64,000 nt of DNA from Mycobacterium gordonae (GCF_001417955.2 NZ_LKTM01000383.1:58192-122191), one strand, 5' to 3'; shown: positions 17,101-26,615, counted from the stretch's first letter. Numbers and translations: made by a program. Notes: generated by a model not told the origin, from the letters alone.

Positions 17101-18729
17101 GACGTCCACCGGCAGATAGGCGGCACCGGCGCCCAGTACGCCGAGAACCGCGACGATGGACCGCGCCGAACGGGACAACACCAGTGCGACAACGTTTTCC
17201 GGACCGATCCCCCGCTCGCTGAGCTCGCCGGCCAGCCGCGCCGCCTCGGCATGCAGTTCGGCGTAGGTCCAGCGGCCGCCGTCGCCGGCGGTCAGGGCGG
17301 TGGCCCCGGGCGTGGCGCGCGCTTGTCGTTCGAACGACTCCCACACCGTGGCGTCGACCGGCGGCACTGCCCGGGTGCGGCGGTCACACTCGGCGCGCTC
17401 GGCCGCGGTCAGCACGTCCAGCGCCTCGGGCGTTCGGTCGCCGATGCCGGGCAGTTGGCGCAGCACCGCGACCAGGCGCTCGCAGAGCTGTGTGCCCGAA
17501 AGGTGGGGCAGGGCTTCCCTGATCGCCTCGACCACCACGATCAGTCGATCGTCGATCAGGTGCGAGACCACGGTCAGCGGGTAGTGGGTCAGGCTCTCGC
17601 CGGCCACCGGGGAGAATCGGGCGCCGTCGGCGGTGGTCACCGGGTGGACGGCGTCCTGCAGCGGGGCGTTCTCGAACACGAACAGGGTGTCGAACAGGGC
17701 GCCGGAACCGTGCGCGCGCTGCAGTTCCGAAAGGCTCAGGTAACCGATGCCGCGCATCACCGACGAATCACGTTGCAGCTGCGCGCATTGTTCCACCACC
17801 GGCACCGTGCCGTGCACTGTGTGCACCACCGGAACGGTGTTGATGAACATTCCGACCATCGTCTCGACGCCGGGCAGTTGCTCGGGGCGACCGGAGACCA
17901 CGGTGCCGAAGACGATGTCCCGGCGGTCGGTGAGCCGGCTGAGCACGAGCGCCCAGGCGAACATCACGGCGGTGTTCAGCGTCAGGCCGTTGCGCCCTGC
18001 CCAGTCCCGCAGCCGGCCCGTGTCACCGGCCGACAGCAGCAGATCCGATTTCTCCGGCACCCCTGGCGCGGCGGTGCTTTCGGCCAGCATCAGCGGTGCT
18101 GAGACACCCCGCAGATACTTCGTCCACTCGCCCTTGGCCGCCGCCCGGTCCTGCGTCGCGAGCCAGGCGATGTAGTCGCGGTACGGGCGGGGGGCGGGCA
18201 GGCCGTCGGCGCTGCCCCCCGCTTGGTAGACCGCGAGCATCTCGGTGAAGAACACTCCGAGCCCCCAACCGTCCACCAGAATGTGGTGGGCGGTGACGAT
18301 CATCCGGCGCCGGGTCTCGCCGGGCACCGTGAGCAGCACCACTCGCAGCGCGGGACCGCGACTCAACTCGAATGGGCGGTGCCGCTCCGAACGGGCTATC
18401 GCGTCGAATTCTGCTGCCGTGGCGGTTCTTTCAGACCAGGGCAGCTCCGCGTGCGCGGGCACGATCTGCACCGGCCTGGGCACGTCTCGATCCCAGAACG
18501 CCGCACGCAGGTTCGGGTGGCGCACCAGCATGGCCGCGGCGCTGCCTCGCAACAATTCGACGTCGACCGGGCCGTCGATGTCGACGACGATCTGCATCGT
18601 GTAGATGTCGAGGCTGTCCTGCGCAAGGCGGGACAACGCGAACAGCCCTTCCTGTAAAGGACTGAGCGCCAGTACATCCTCGATCTGCGGCGGGGCGGAA
18701 GTCACGGGCGCCCCTACTGCTGCTGCCAC
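14182..18729 (-). CDS. mbtF: MbtF-type NRPS: C-A-PCP-E
   Basis: A 1515-residue synthetase that adds the terminal lysine-derived residue. The domains in order are condensation (canonical HHILVDG near residue 150), adenylation (FTSGSTGEPKG near 617, NCYGPTEATVE), carrier (TLGLDSIVA near 1005) and a C-terminal epimerase-type domain (HHLVVDVVSW near 1190, YGLLRYV and FNYLGR motifs). In mycobactin assembly the last module incorporates N6-hydroxylysine, which is released as the cyclic lactam; the E-like end domain is consistent with MbtF. It overlaps the mbtE stop by 16 bp, so translation is coupled, and is followed 20 bp later by mbtB, an order not seen in M. tuberculosis, where mbtF ends the operon near mbtG. 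Confidence 0.92.
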   Translation of the reverse strand: MAAAVGAPVTSAPPQIEDVLALSPLQEGLFALSRLAQDSLDIYTMQIVVDIDGPVDVELLRGSAAAMLVRHPNLRAAFWDRDVPRPVQIVPAHAELPWSERTATAAEFDAIARSERHRPFELSRGPALRVVLLTVPGETRRRMIVTAHHILVDGWGLGVFFTEMLAVYQAGGSADGLPAPRPYRDYIAWLATQDRAAAKGEWTKYLRGVSAPLMLAESTAAPGVPEKSDLLLSAGDTGRLRDWAGRNGLTLNTAVMFAWALVLSRLTDRRDIVFGTVVSGRPEQLPGVETMVGMFINTVPVVHTVHGTVPVVEQCAQLQRDSSVMRGIGYLSLSELQRAHGSGALFDTLFVFENAPLQDAVHPVTTADGARFSPVAGESLTHYPLTVVSHLIDDRLIVVVEAIREALPHLSGTQLCERLVAVLRQLPGIGDRTPEALDVLTAAERAECDRRTRAVPPVDATVWESFERQARATPGATALTAGDGGRWTYAELHAEAARLAGELSERGIGPENVVALVLSRSARSIVAVLGVLGAGAAYLPVDVTLPVARIESMLRQADPALAITDEAGSALIEGRVPALVLDDPAVAERISRRDAVAPVVPRHPGHSAYVIFTSGSTGEPKGVIGTHGALVSYFADHRDRVYRPARRRLRRPMRIAHAWSMSFDASWQPMVGLLDGHGIHLFDAEEMRDADQLLKGMADHQIDMIDTTPSMLVQLRAAGLPDHHLAVLALGGEAINSVLWQQLCSLPAGAVYNCYGPTEATVEAVVAAVREYPAPTIGTVNAGTLGYVLDSALRSVPHGVVGELYLSGNQLTRGYIGQPAMTAARFVADPFRPGQRMYRTGDLVRRLPHGGLAYLGRGDSQVKIRGYRVEIGEIEGALRSQPGVHDAAVSVVRRAGGATLVSFVVWQDDTRVEPHALRAALAERLPAYMVPARIVALPRLPVNANGKLDNHALDRLARDELATGSRGPVTPSTDSERVLSELFAEQFNGVAPHLDDDFFTLGLDSIVAIGLVHKARRRGLALSPRLVFTAPTIRELAAAVDMAELAGPAVIGAEYGEVPPLPIVSWVNEHGNFRRFTNTVLLRLPAGIDRVTIEQLLQLVLDGHESLRSILTDTPHGARLVTREPGVVAAAELLSRVDVSTDTELASLVRTSARRAIEEIDPSAGAMIRAVWFHGAAQRQMLLLTIHHLVVDVVSWHILLSDIAEGWRSLRAGAAPKALPEFTSYRRWSELMWDRAVAPEVLAQREYWGAQLREADPALGTRHPDPTRDTWSTLRVSNLMTPVDVTERLVGTLNRDDRMREILLCAVTVMLASWRRLRSQDPSGGALIALDSHGRADALMDTDTTNTVGWFTAAFPVRLGVGATAVDIERLEAAPEVARALLDSVTSQLGAVPCDGLDYGLLRYVARVPELQQAPEPQLLFNYLGRLDLGVVTEEPWTLIDGQEIDALPVDPEPDLPLRFALNMSLLVRGTPAGQQLVNTVLWSEALFTPAEIDHLTQLWQRTLAALAAGLAATA

Positions 18730-21700
18730 GACGCGTTGAGCGCGGCCAGGGCGTCGGCATCCAGTCCCGACGCACTCATCGGCGCGCTCTGGAAGTCCCG
18801 CTCCCCGGTATCCGCCTGCGCCGCAGCCACGTTGGCGGCCACGTCCACCGCGCCGGCCACCTCGGCGAGGGTCATGTGCTCGAAGAGCATCGCCGGGGCC
18901 AGCGCGAGGCCCGCCGCGTTGGCCCGCGCCGACATCTGCACGGCGATGACGCTGTCGCCGCCGAGTGCGAAGAAGTTGTCTTCGCGGTCCACGCCGGAGA
19001 TCTCCAGCAACTCCTCCAGCAGGGCGATCAACGCTTGTTCGGTCTCGGCGGAGCCGACGGCCTTCGCGGGTTGCGTTGCCAGCGGGGCGGGCGCCGCCAG
19101 CAGGGCCGCCATGACGTCGTCCGGCAACAGCTCCAGCTCCGACACCGGCCGGTCCGGGGCCGTCACGAAGGCGTCGAGCACCGCACCGAATGCGTCGGCC
19201 AGATGCCGAACCGTCTGCGGTTCATACAGATCGGCACTGGCGAGGAACCGCACCTCCAGTCCCCCGTCGGGTTGCACGCTCACACTGACGTCGAGGTCGA
19301 GCAGCGAAACCTCGAACTCCATGGGGATGGGCACCACCGTCGTTCCGCCTGTCACCAGTTCACGTGGCGCCTGCGCCCAGTCCTCGGTGCGGAAGTGCAG
19401 CGAGCATTGGAAGAACGGATGGTTGCGGGCACTCGAGCGTGGCGGGTTGAGCGCTTCAACCAGCCGGTCGATCGGAAGTTCCTGGTGCGACAACGCGTCG
19501 AGTGCCGTTGCGCGGCAACGCGCCAGGGCACTTCGCAGACTGGGATCGCCCGTCAGGTCGTTGCGCAACGCCAACACATTGGCGAACGGTCCGTCCACAT
19601 TCGCCACGGCCAGGTCATCGCGGGACGCGACCGGAGTTCCGACGGCGATGTCCGTGGCTCCCCCGACCCGGTGCAGCAACACGGCCAGGGCGGTCTGATA
19701 GACCATGAATTCACTGGCGCCGCTGTGATCCGCCAGCTGAGTCAGCCGGGCACGCCGCGCCGCCGGCACCGTGAACGTCACGACCTCGGCGCGTTGTCCC
19801 ACCACCGGTGGACGCGGATGGTCGGCCGCCATCGGGATTTCGGCGGGCAGCCCGGCCAGCGCCTCGCACCAGTGGGCCAGCTCGGCCGCGGCCCACTCAC
19901 CCGGCGTGTCGAAGGTATCCCGTTGCCATAGCGCGTAATCGACGAACTGCAGTGGCAGCGGTTCCCACTGCGGCGCCCGGCCCGTCGCACGTGCCCGATA
20001 TGCGGTGACGAGGTCTTCGTAGATGACGCCGAGCGAGTTGTGATCGGTGACGATGTGGTGGATGAGCACGACGAGTATGTGCGTGCCGGGGTCGAGCACC
20101 AGCAGGGTCGGCCGGATCAGCGGGCCGGACGTGAGGTCGAACAGGTAGCGGCGCAGCTCGGCGGTCGTCGCGTCGGCCCGGTCGGCGCTGATCTCGGTCA
20201 CCGCGAGATCCAATTTCAGGGTGGGCCGCACCGACTGATACGGAATGCCCTCGTGCTCAACGAAAACGGTGCGCAGCGCCTCGTGCCTGGCCACCACGTC
20301 GTTGAGCGAGGCGGTGAGGGCGGCGATATCCAGCGGTCCGGTGAAGCGCAGCGTGAGTCCCAGGTTGAAGACGTCGTTGGGCCCCCGCATCCGGTGCTGG
20401 AACCACATGGCCAACTGGGAGTAGGACAACGGGGGACGCTCGGGGCGGATCGTCGCGGCGAGTTCCGGACGGCCCGACGGCCCTGCCGATAATCCGGTGC
20501 CGAACTCCTCGTCGAGGTCCATACCGTCGATGTCGATGTCGTCGAGGTCGATGCCGAACAAGGCACGGAACTGCTCGACCAACAACGCCGCCAAACCTGC
20601 CGGCGTCGGCGCATCGAAAACGGTGCGCACGCTGCAGTCCACCCCGACCTCGGAGCGGATCTGGGCGACCAGACGAGCCGCCAGCAACGAGTGGCCGCCC
20701 AGATCGAAGAACGAATCGTCGGCGCCGACCCGCTCCAACTCGAAGAGGTGGCCGAAGATCGCACACACCCGTCGCTCCGTCGGCGTCACCGGCGCGCGGA
20801 AACTGCGGGCGTTCACCGGGGTCGGTGCGGGCAGTGCGCGTCGGTCCAGCTTGCCGTGCACGGTCAAAGGAATTTCCGAGATCACCGCGGCCGCGGTCGG
20901 CACCATGTAGCGCGGCAGGATGGCCGCGGCATGTGCGTGAATGTCGTTGACGTCCAATTCAGTTGGACCCGCCATAGGGGACGCCGCCGGCACCACGTAG
21001 GCGACCAGTCGCGCTCCGGCCGGGGATTCCTCCGCGAGCACCAGGCAGTGCCGCACCGCCGGGTGCGAGGCGATCACCGACTCGACTTCACCGAGTTCGA
21101 TCCGGAAACCGCGCACCTTGACCTGTTCGTCGGCGCGGCCGACGAATTCCAGGTTCCCGGCCAGGTTGCGCCGGACCAGATCTCCAGTCCGGTAGAGCCG
21201 CATCCCGGGATTGAACGGGTCGGCGACGAATCGTTGCGCGGTCAGCCCGGGACGGCCGAGGTAGCCACGGGCCAGCTGCGCACCGCCCAGGTACAGCTCC
21301 CCGACCACTTCGGCCGGCACCGGCCGCAATTCCTGGTCGAGTACGTAGGCGTAGACGTTCTGGTTCGGCCTGCCGATGGGCACGACGCCCGGGCCCTGGC
21401 GGCCCTCGACGGGCATGTGCGTGGCACAGATGACCGCCTCCGTCGGACCGTAGTGGTTGCGCAGCGTGGCATCGAAGTGACCGGCGAACCTGTCGGCGAC
21501 CTCGCCGGGCAGCGCTTCCCCGCCCACCGGCACCTGCCGCAACTGCCGCCACTGGCTCGCCTGCGGCAGCAGCAACAGGGTGCTCAACATCGACGGCACC
21601 ATGTGCAGCACAGTGACCCGGTGGCGGTCGATCAGATCCGCGACGTACGAAACTTCGCTGAAGGCATCGGCTTTCGGCACGATCAGCCGCGCGCCGATGG

Positions 21701-23744
21701 ACAGCGGCGCGAAGATCTCCATCACCGACGCGTCGAAGCTCACCGATGACGTCTGCAACAGCCGGTCCGTTGCGGTCAGGCTCCATTCCTCGAGGAACCC
21801 GGCCATGTGTTCGGCGATCGCATGATGCGGGACCGCTACACCCTTGGGCTGTCCGGTGGAACCGGACGTGTAGATGACGTAGGCGAGGTGCTCCGGCCGT
21901 AGCGGGCGGCGCCGGTCGGTGTCGGTGGGCGCGGCGCTCGACAACGCGGCGGCCTCCTGCTCCGCCTTGCCGAACTCGTCGTGACCGATGACCAGTGCCG
22001 GGCGGGCGTCGTCGAGCAGGTAGTCGATGCGCTCGCGGGGAAAGGCCGGGTCGATCGGCAGGTAGGCCCCGCCGGCCTTCAGCACGGCGAACATGGCGAC
22101 CACGAAGTCGACGGACGTCGTCATGCGCAGGCCGACAATGTCGTCGGGCCCGATCCCGTTCCCGATCAGCCAGTGCGCCAATCGATTTGCCCGATCATGC
22201 AGTTGCGCGTAGCTGAGCTCGGTGTCCTCGAACACCAACGCGACCGCGTCCGGGGTGGCCGCGGCAGCCGTTTCCAGCGCGGCAACGGCGGTGCTCGCCG
22301 GTCTCTGGACCAGGACGCCGTGGGACTGCGTCAGCACTGCCTCCCACTCGCCCGGCTCCAGCAGATCCAGCCTGTTGACCCGGCGTCCAGGGTCGGCCAG
22401 CGCGCTCGTGAGCAGCTGCCGATAGTGCCGCAGCAACTGCCCGACAAGCTCGTCGCACAGCACGTCGGTCTGATATTCGAATTCGGCGGACATGCCCTGC
22501 GGGTCGAGCACCACCGCCAGCGCGAGTGGGATCGGGGCGGACACCGCGCCCAGTTCGAGCTGTCGGGTCGTGACGCCCGCGAATTGGAGTCCGGTCACGC
22601 TCTTGCGCATGCTGAAGCCCAGCCGGACCAGTCGGTCCATCCCGTCGTGTCCGGCGCTGCGCTCCGGGTTCAGTTCGCGCACAACGCGATCCAGGCCGAC
22701 CGACTGGTGGGCGAAGGCTTCGAGGCAGGTGTCCCGCACGCCGTCGACCAGTGAGGTGAACGTATCCTCGGGCCGTACGCGGATGCGCAGCAGCAGCGTG
22801 TTCCCGAAGTATCCGATCGCCCCCTCGGTCGCGGCCCGGCGCTCGGTCACCGGAACCGAAACCAGGAAGTCGGCGGCGCCGGTGTACCGCCGCACCAGGG
22901 CGCCGTATGCCGCCAGCAACACCATGAACGGCGTGGCGGAACGTTCCCGGGCGAAGCCCTCGAGCCGGGAGGACAGGTCCGCGGGCAGTGTCGCCGTTCG
23001 GTGTGCGGCCCTGGTCGATGGATTCGGCGCGGCGCCGCCGGGCAACTCCAGCGGATCAGGCACCGGTGACAGAGTCGAGCGCCAGTAGTCGACGTCGGCT
23101 TCGGCGACGTCCGGGGATCGGTCCACCACCTCGACCGCGATGTACTGCGGCGGTTCGGCATCGGTCAGGCTGGAGTCGTAGGCCGCACTCAGCTCGCCGA
23201 AGAAGACGGCCCAGCAGTCGTCGTCCCAGCAGATGTGATGCGCCACCAACAGCAACACGGATTCGCCCGCAACGCCGCGCAGCAGGGTCATCCGCAGCGG
23301 CAACTCACTGGTGAGGTCGAACGGCTTACCGAATTCGCCTCGTGCCAGCGCGTCGATCTGCTGCCGTTCACCCGGAACATCCCGCACCTGCCAGGGCAGG
23401 TCGACATCGTCGCGGAAGACCTGGTACGGCTCACCCTCGGAATCGACGCCATAGGTGGTGCGCAAGATGGCATGCCGCGCAACGACAGTCGCGAAGGCCG
23501 CGCGCAGCCGCGCCTCGTCGAGCGCGCCGGTCAACTGGTAGGCGACGCAGATGTTCAGCGTGGCGTCCGAGGGGTTCATGGCCTGCACGAACCACATCCG
23601 GCGTTGTCCGGCCGACAGACCGTAGCGTTCCCCCGCCGAGATCACCGTCCGTCGGGCTGATTCGGCCGTCGCCAAACCACTTTGGGCGATCCGCTGACGC
23701 AACAGCTCGCGCCGGCGTTCCTGCACGGTCCTGGCATCGGCCAT
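18714..23744 (-). CDS. mbtE: MbtE-type NRPS: C-A-PCP-C-PCP
   Basis: A 1676-residue synthetase, close to the usual MbtE length. The domains are a first condensation domain (HHICWDD near residue 171, where the motif Gly is Asp), adenylation (YTSGSTGQPKG near 628, NHYGPTEAVIC), a carrier (DLGGHSLLA near 1018), a second condensation domain (HHIVTDH near 1231, again not canonical HHxxxDG) and a second carrier (ALGGDSVIA near 1596). It should attach the first acyl-hydroxylysine to the aryl-oxazoline. ATG at 23744 has an excellent AGGAGGAGG ribosome site. An IdeR-like box lies 81 bp upstream in the divergent promoter shared with mbtK. It is the first gene of mbtE-mbtF-mbtB. Confidence 0.92.
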   Translation of the reverse strand: MADARTVQERRRELLRQRIAQSGLATAESARRTVISAGERYGLSAGQRRMWFVQAMNPSDATLNICVAYQLTGALDEARLRAAFATVVARHAILRTTYGVDSEGEPYQVFRDDVDLPWQVRDVPGERQQIDALARGEFGKPFDLTSELPLRMTLLRGVAGESVLLLVAHHICWDDDCWAVFFGELSAAYDSSLTDAEPPQYIAVEVVDRSPDVAEADVDYWRSTLSPVPDPLELPGGAAPNPSTRAAHRTATLPADLSSRLEGFARERSATPFMVLLAAYGALVRRYTGAADFLVSVPVTERRAATEGAIGYFGNTLLLRIRVRPEDTFTSLVDGVRDTCLEAFAHQSVGLDRVVRELNPERSAGHDGMDRLVRLGFSMRKSVTGLQFAGVTTRQLELGAVSAPIPLALAVVLDPQGMSAEFEYQTDVLCDELVGQLLRHYRQLLTSALADPGRRVNRLDLLEPGEWEAVLTQSHGVLVQRPASTAVAALETAAAATPDAVALVFEDTELSYAQLHDRANRLAHWLIGNGIGPDDIVGLRMTTSVDFVVAMFAVLKAGGAYLPIDPAFPRERIDYLLDDARPALVIGHDEFGKAEQEAAALSSAAPTDTDRRRPLRPEHLAYVIYTSGSTGQPKGVAVPHHAIAEHMAGFLEEWSLTATDRLLQTSSVSFDASVMEIFAPLSIGARLIVPKADAFSEVSYVADLIDRHRVTVLHMVPSMLSTLLLLPQASQWRQLRQVPVGGEALPGEVADRFAGHFDATLRNHYGPTEAVICATHMPVEGRQGPGVVPIGRPNQNVYAYVLDQELRPVPAEVVGELYLGGAQLARGYLGRPGLTAQRFVADPFNPGMRLYRTGDLVRRNLAGNLEFVGRADEQVKVRGFRIELGEVESVIASHPAVRHCLVLAEESPAGARLVAYVVPAASPMAGPTELDVNDIHAHAAAILPRYMVPTAAAVISEIPLTVHGKLDRRALPAPTPVNARSFRAPVTPTERRVCAIFGHLFELERVGADDSFFDLGGHSLLAARLVAQIRSEVGVDCSVRTVFDAPTPAGLAALLVEQFRALFGIDLDDIDIDGMDLDEEFGTGLSAGPSGRPELAATIRPERPPLSYSQLAMWFQHRMRGPNDVFNLGLTLRFTGPLDIAALTASLNDVVARHEALRTVFVEHEGIPYQSVRPTLKLDLAVTEISADRADATTAELRRYLFDLTSGPLIRPTLLVLDPGTHILVVLIHHIVTDHNSLGVIYEDLVTAYRARATGRAPQWEPLPLQFVDYALWQRDTFDTPGEWAAAELAHWCEALAGLPAEIPMAADHPRPPVVGQRAEVVTFTVPAARRARLTQLADHSGASEFMVYQTALAVLLHRVGGATDIAVGTPVASRDDLAVANVDGPFANVLALRNDLTGDPSLRSALARCRATALDALSHQELPIDRLVEALNPPRSSARNHPFFQCSLHFRTEDWAQAPRELVTGGTTVVPIPMEFEVSLLDLDVSVSVQPDGGLEVRFLASADLYEPQTVRHLADAFGAVLDAFVTAPDRPVSELELLPDDVMAALLAAPAPLATQPAKAVGSAETEQALIALLEELLEISGVDREDNFFALGGDSVIAVQMSARANAAGLALAPAMLFEHMTLAEVAGAVDVAANVAAAQADTGERDFQSAPMSASGLDADALAALNASWQQQ

Positions 23745-23825
23745 GGCTGGTTCACCTCCTCCTCCCAGGCGGGCGCTCAGCCCCGGCCGACCTTCCTCGT
23801 CGGACCCCGGCTGTCGGCCAGTAGA

Positions 23826-23844
23826 TTATGTTAGCCTTCGCTAA
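23826..23844. promoter_or_regulatory. IdeR-type iron box between mbtE and mbtK
   Basis: TTATGTTAGCCTTCGCTAA matches 14 of 19 positions of the mycobacterial IdeR consensus TTAGGTTAGGCTAACCTAA. It lies 81 bp upstream of mbtE and 65 bp upstream of mbtK and could control both directions. Confidence 0.8.
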
Positions 23845-23909
23845 GTTGGGGGCTGGATGCGGGCAGCACCGCCGAACCTGCCGCCGTGTTCGCGCGAGAG
23901 GACAATTCC

Positions 23910-24494
23910 GTGCCGGAAGTAACGGGGATTGACCCACTGGACCTGCTGCACCGGCGCGCCACGCCCGAGCACGACGGACTACCGGGCACTTTCGCGCTGC
24001 GGGCGCTGGATCTGGACCGCGACCTCGATGCGCTGCACTCCTGGATGAACGACCCCGAAGTCGCGCGCTACTGGAACAAAGCCTGGCCACGCGACCAGAT
24101 CGCGTCCTACCTGCGCGAACAGCAACTCAGTGCGCATTCGGCCCCGTACGTGGGCGAACTGGACGGCGTCCCGATGAGCTACTGGGAGCTCTACCGCGCC
24201 GATCTCGATCCGCTGGCGCAGTACTACGACGCCCGCGAGCACGATGCCGGCGTTCATCTACTGCTGGGTCCCGCCGACTGCCGCGGACGCCGACTGGCCG
24301 CGGATCTGTTACGCGTGGTGTCGGGCTGGCAATTGGATGCCGACCCGCTCGCCACCCGGGTGATCGGTGAACCGGACGCCACCAACGTGCGCCTCATCCG
24401 GGTCGCCGCACTGGCGGGCTTTCGGCACGTCACGGACATCGACCTGCCCCACAAGCGGGCGGCCCTGCTGGTACGGGCACGGGACTCAGGCTGA
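23910..24494 (+). CDS. mbtK: Lysine N6-acyltransferase MbtK
   Basis: A 194-residue GNAT-superfamily protein of the IucB/RhbD/MbtK type: FALRALDLDRDLDALHSWMNDPEVARYWN, then WELYRADLDPLAQYY, DAGVHLLLGPADCRGRRLA (Gly/Arg-rich acyl-CoA or acyl-ACP loop) and GEPDATNVRLIRVAALAGF, the family signature. It acylates the N6 position of (hydroxy)lysine with the long mycobactin acyl chain. GTG at 23910 is preferred over GTG at 23886 because GAGAGGA precedes it. In M. tuberculosis mbtK is at a second locus (mbt-2) with mbtL-M-N; here it is inside the main cluster. It is followed by an iron box and mbtT. Confidence 0.9.
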   Translation: MPEVTGIDPLDLLHRRATPEHDGLPGTFALRALDLDRDLDALHSWMNDPEVARYWNKAWPRDQIASYLREQQLSAHSAPYVGELDGVPMSYWELYRADLDPLAQYYDAREHDAGVHLLLGPADCRGRRLAADLLRVVSGWQLDADPLATRVIGEPDATNVRLIRVAALAGFRHVTDIDLPHKRAALLVRARDSG

Positions 24495-24523
24495 GCGGAT
24501 CGGCCCGATCCGGTCCGGGCAGC

Positions 24524-24542
24524 TTATGTTAGCCTTCGCTTA
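24524..24542. promoter_or_regulatory. IdeR-type iron box upstream of mbtT
   Basis: TTATGTTAGCCTTCGCTTA differs from the box at 23826 in one base and matches 13 of 19 consensus positions. It lies 25 bp before mbtT, the first gene of the mbtT-mbtC-mbtD unit. Confidence 0.75.
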
Positions 24543-24567
24543 GTTAGCAGAGGAGAGGTAGGGCGGC

Positions 24568-25326
24568 ATGCCGCGCACGCTTGGTTGGATCAGGCAGTTT
24601 CACCAACCTGATTCACCCGAGAGCCCGATACTGCTGGTCTTCCCGCACGCCGGCGCGGGCGCCTCGGCCTACCGCTCCTTCTCGAAGGCGCTGAGCAGGC
24701 ATTTCCGGGTTCTGCTCGTCCAGTACCCGGGTCGCCAGGACCGCGCCGGCGAACCGCCGCTGGCCACGCTGCCGGAGATCGCGGCCGGCGCGTTCGAGGA
24801 ATTCGCGGCATCCGAGCACTGCGGTGCCGGTCCCGTGGCCGCATTCGGCCACAGCATGGGCGGCTGGGTTGCGTTCGAGTTCGTCCGGATCGCCGAATCC
24901 AGGGGCTTCGACGTGCGCGAACTCACCGTCTCGGCAGCGGTCGCACCCGGCAATGCCGTCACCAAGCCACCGCATCCGACCGATGACGAGTCGATCCTGC
25001 AGCACCTGACCGCACTGGAAGGCACCAACTCCGCCGTCTTCGGCAACCAGGACCTGATCCGGCTGGCGCTGCCGGTCATCAAGGCCGACTATCGTGCCTG
25101 CGACGCGTACTCCTGCCCGGACGACGTCAAGATCGCGGCCCGCATCCACGCGCTCGGAGGCGACCAGGACCCGATCGTCACGCTCGGCGATCTGTATGGC
25201 TGGGGCAAGCACACCGACAGTGCCGAGGTGACGATGTTCGACGGCGGGCACTTCTTCATCAACGATCACGTGGACGCCGTGGCCGAACTGCTGGCCGGGA
25301 GCACGCAGCCGGAGCAGACGCGGTGA
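24568..25326 (+). CDS. mbtT: Stand-alone type II thioesterase MbtT
   Basis: A 252-residue alpha/beta hydrolase of the GrsT/RifR editing-thioesterase family: LVFPHAGAGASAYRSFSK, QYPGRQDR, the nucleophile motif GHSMGGWVAFE (Ser near residue 95), and the C-terminal FDGGHFFINDH with the catalytic His. It probably clears misprimed carrier domains or replaces the thioesterase domain that is missing from MbtB. ATG at 24568 has AGGAGAGG upstream. It overlaps mbtC by 4 bp (GTGA), so mbtT-mbtC-mbtD is a tightly coupled unit under the IdeR-like box at 24524. Confidence 0.9.
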   Translation: MPRTLGWIRQFHQPDSPESPILLVFPHAGAGASAYRSFSKALSRHFRVLLVQYPGRQDRAGEPPLATLPEIAAGAFEEFAASEHCGAGPVAAFGHSMGGWVAFEFVRIAESRGFDVRELTVSAAVAPGNAVTKPPHPTDDESILQHLTALEGTNSAVFGNQDLIRLALPVIKADYRACDAYSCPDDVKIAARIHALGGDQDPIVTLGDLYGWGKHTDSAEVTMFDGGHFFINDHVDAVAELLAGSTQPEQTR

Positions 25327-26615
25327 CCGATCCGGTCGTCGTTGCCGGACTGGCTGTCGAGACCCCGGGCGGCATCGACACCCCCGCCGCGTTGTGGCAG
25401 GCCCTGTGCGACCACCGGGAACTGCTGTCCCCGTTTCCGCGGGATCGCGGCTGGCCCATCGACGAGCTGCTGTCGCTGTCCGAGGCGGACGGCTGGGGAC
25501 GGGTCCCCGATTCGGGTGGATTCCTCTCCGGTGCAGCGAATTTCGATCCCCCGTTCTTCGGCATCACGCACCGCGAGGCACTGGTGATGCACCCCCAGCA
25601 GCGGGTGGCGATGCGCGTCGCGTGGCGGGCACTGGAGAACGCCGGCGTCAATCCCGGTTCGGTCGAGGGCGAATTCGGCGGATGCTACGTCGGAATGTCG
25701 ATGACCGAGTACGGCACCCGTACCGCCGTCGCCGATGATTACAGCGGCCACCGCACGGTCGGTATGGGACAGCTCGGTGGGGCCGGACGGATCTCGCACG
25801 GACTGGGCCTGACCGGACCGTCGATGTGCATCGACTCGGCGTGCGGATCGTCGCTGACCGCACTGCAATTGGCCGTCAATGCGATCTCGATGGACGAGTG
25901 CGAGTGGGCGCTGGCCGGCGCTGTCTGCGTATTGGGTTCGCCGGCCGCCTTTTTCGAGTTCGCCAAACTGCACGCCCTGTCCGACGACGGACACTGCCGC
26001 GCCTATGCCGAGGACGCGACCGGCACCGTCTGGGGCGAGGGCGCGGGAATGCTGCTGCTGGAACGGGAGTCGCGCGCCCGGCGACTCGGACACCGGGTCT
26101 ACGGACGGATCCTGGCCGCCCGCACCAACCACAACGGCAAGGGGAAACCGATCCTCGTCCCCCGGGTGCACGCTCAGGAACAGGTGGTGCGCAAGACGCT
26201 GGACGCCGCCGGCATCGATCCCGCCGACGTGGGAATGATCGAGGGGCACGGCACCGCGACGCCGGCCGGTGACCCGGTGGAATTGCTGGCCCTTTTCAAG
26301 ACCTACGGCGCCGCGGGATCCGAGGCCCTGCTCGGCTCGATCAAGTCCAACGCCGGGCACGCGCAGGCGGCAGCGGGAATTCTCGGGCTGATCAAAGTCC
26401 TCCTCGCCGGCCAGCACGGCTACATTCCACCGACTCTGTTCTCGGACAACCCCACCAAGAAGCTGGACTGGGATCTGACCGGCATCCGGCTCGCCACGAA
26501 GCTGACTGAATGGCAACCCAAGGACGGCGTTCGATACGGCGCCGCATCGTCGTTCGGCGCCGGCGGCGCCAACGCCCACGCGATCGTCGCGATGCCCGCG
26601 GACGGTGACACGTGA
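25323..26615 (+). CDS. mbtC: Ketosynthase MbtC
   Basis: A 430-residue free-standing beta-ketoacyl synthase. The catalytic triad is visible: Cys in CIDSACGSSLTAL (near residue 172), His in EGHGTATPAGDP and His in IKSNAGHAQAAAG. It has no AT, KR or ACP of its own; those are supplied by MbtD. Together they make the short beta-hydroxyacyl linker between the two lysines. The start GTG overlaps mbtT by 4 bp and its stop overlaps mbtD by 4 bp (GTGA). Confidence 0.92.
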   Translation: MTDPVVVAGLAVETPGGIDTPAALWQALCDHRELLSPFPRDRGWPIDELLSLSEADGWGRVPDSGGFLSGAANFDPPFFGITHREALVMHPQQRVAMRVAWRALENAGVNPGSVEGEFGGCYVGMSMTEYGTRTAVADDYSGHRTVGMGQLGGAGRISHGLGLTGPSMCIDSACGSSLTALQLAVNAISMDECEWALAGAVCVLGSPAAFFEFAKLHALSDDGHCRAYAEDATGTVWGEGAGMLLLERESRARRLGHRVYGRILAARTNHNGKGKPILVPRVHAQEQVVRKTLDAAGIDPADVGMIEGHGTATPAGDPVELLALFKTYGAAGSEALLGSIKSNAGHAQAAAGILGLIKVLLAGQHGYIPPTLFSDNPTKKLDWDLTGIRLATKLTEWQPKDGVRYGAASSFGAGGANAHAIVAMPADGDT

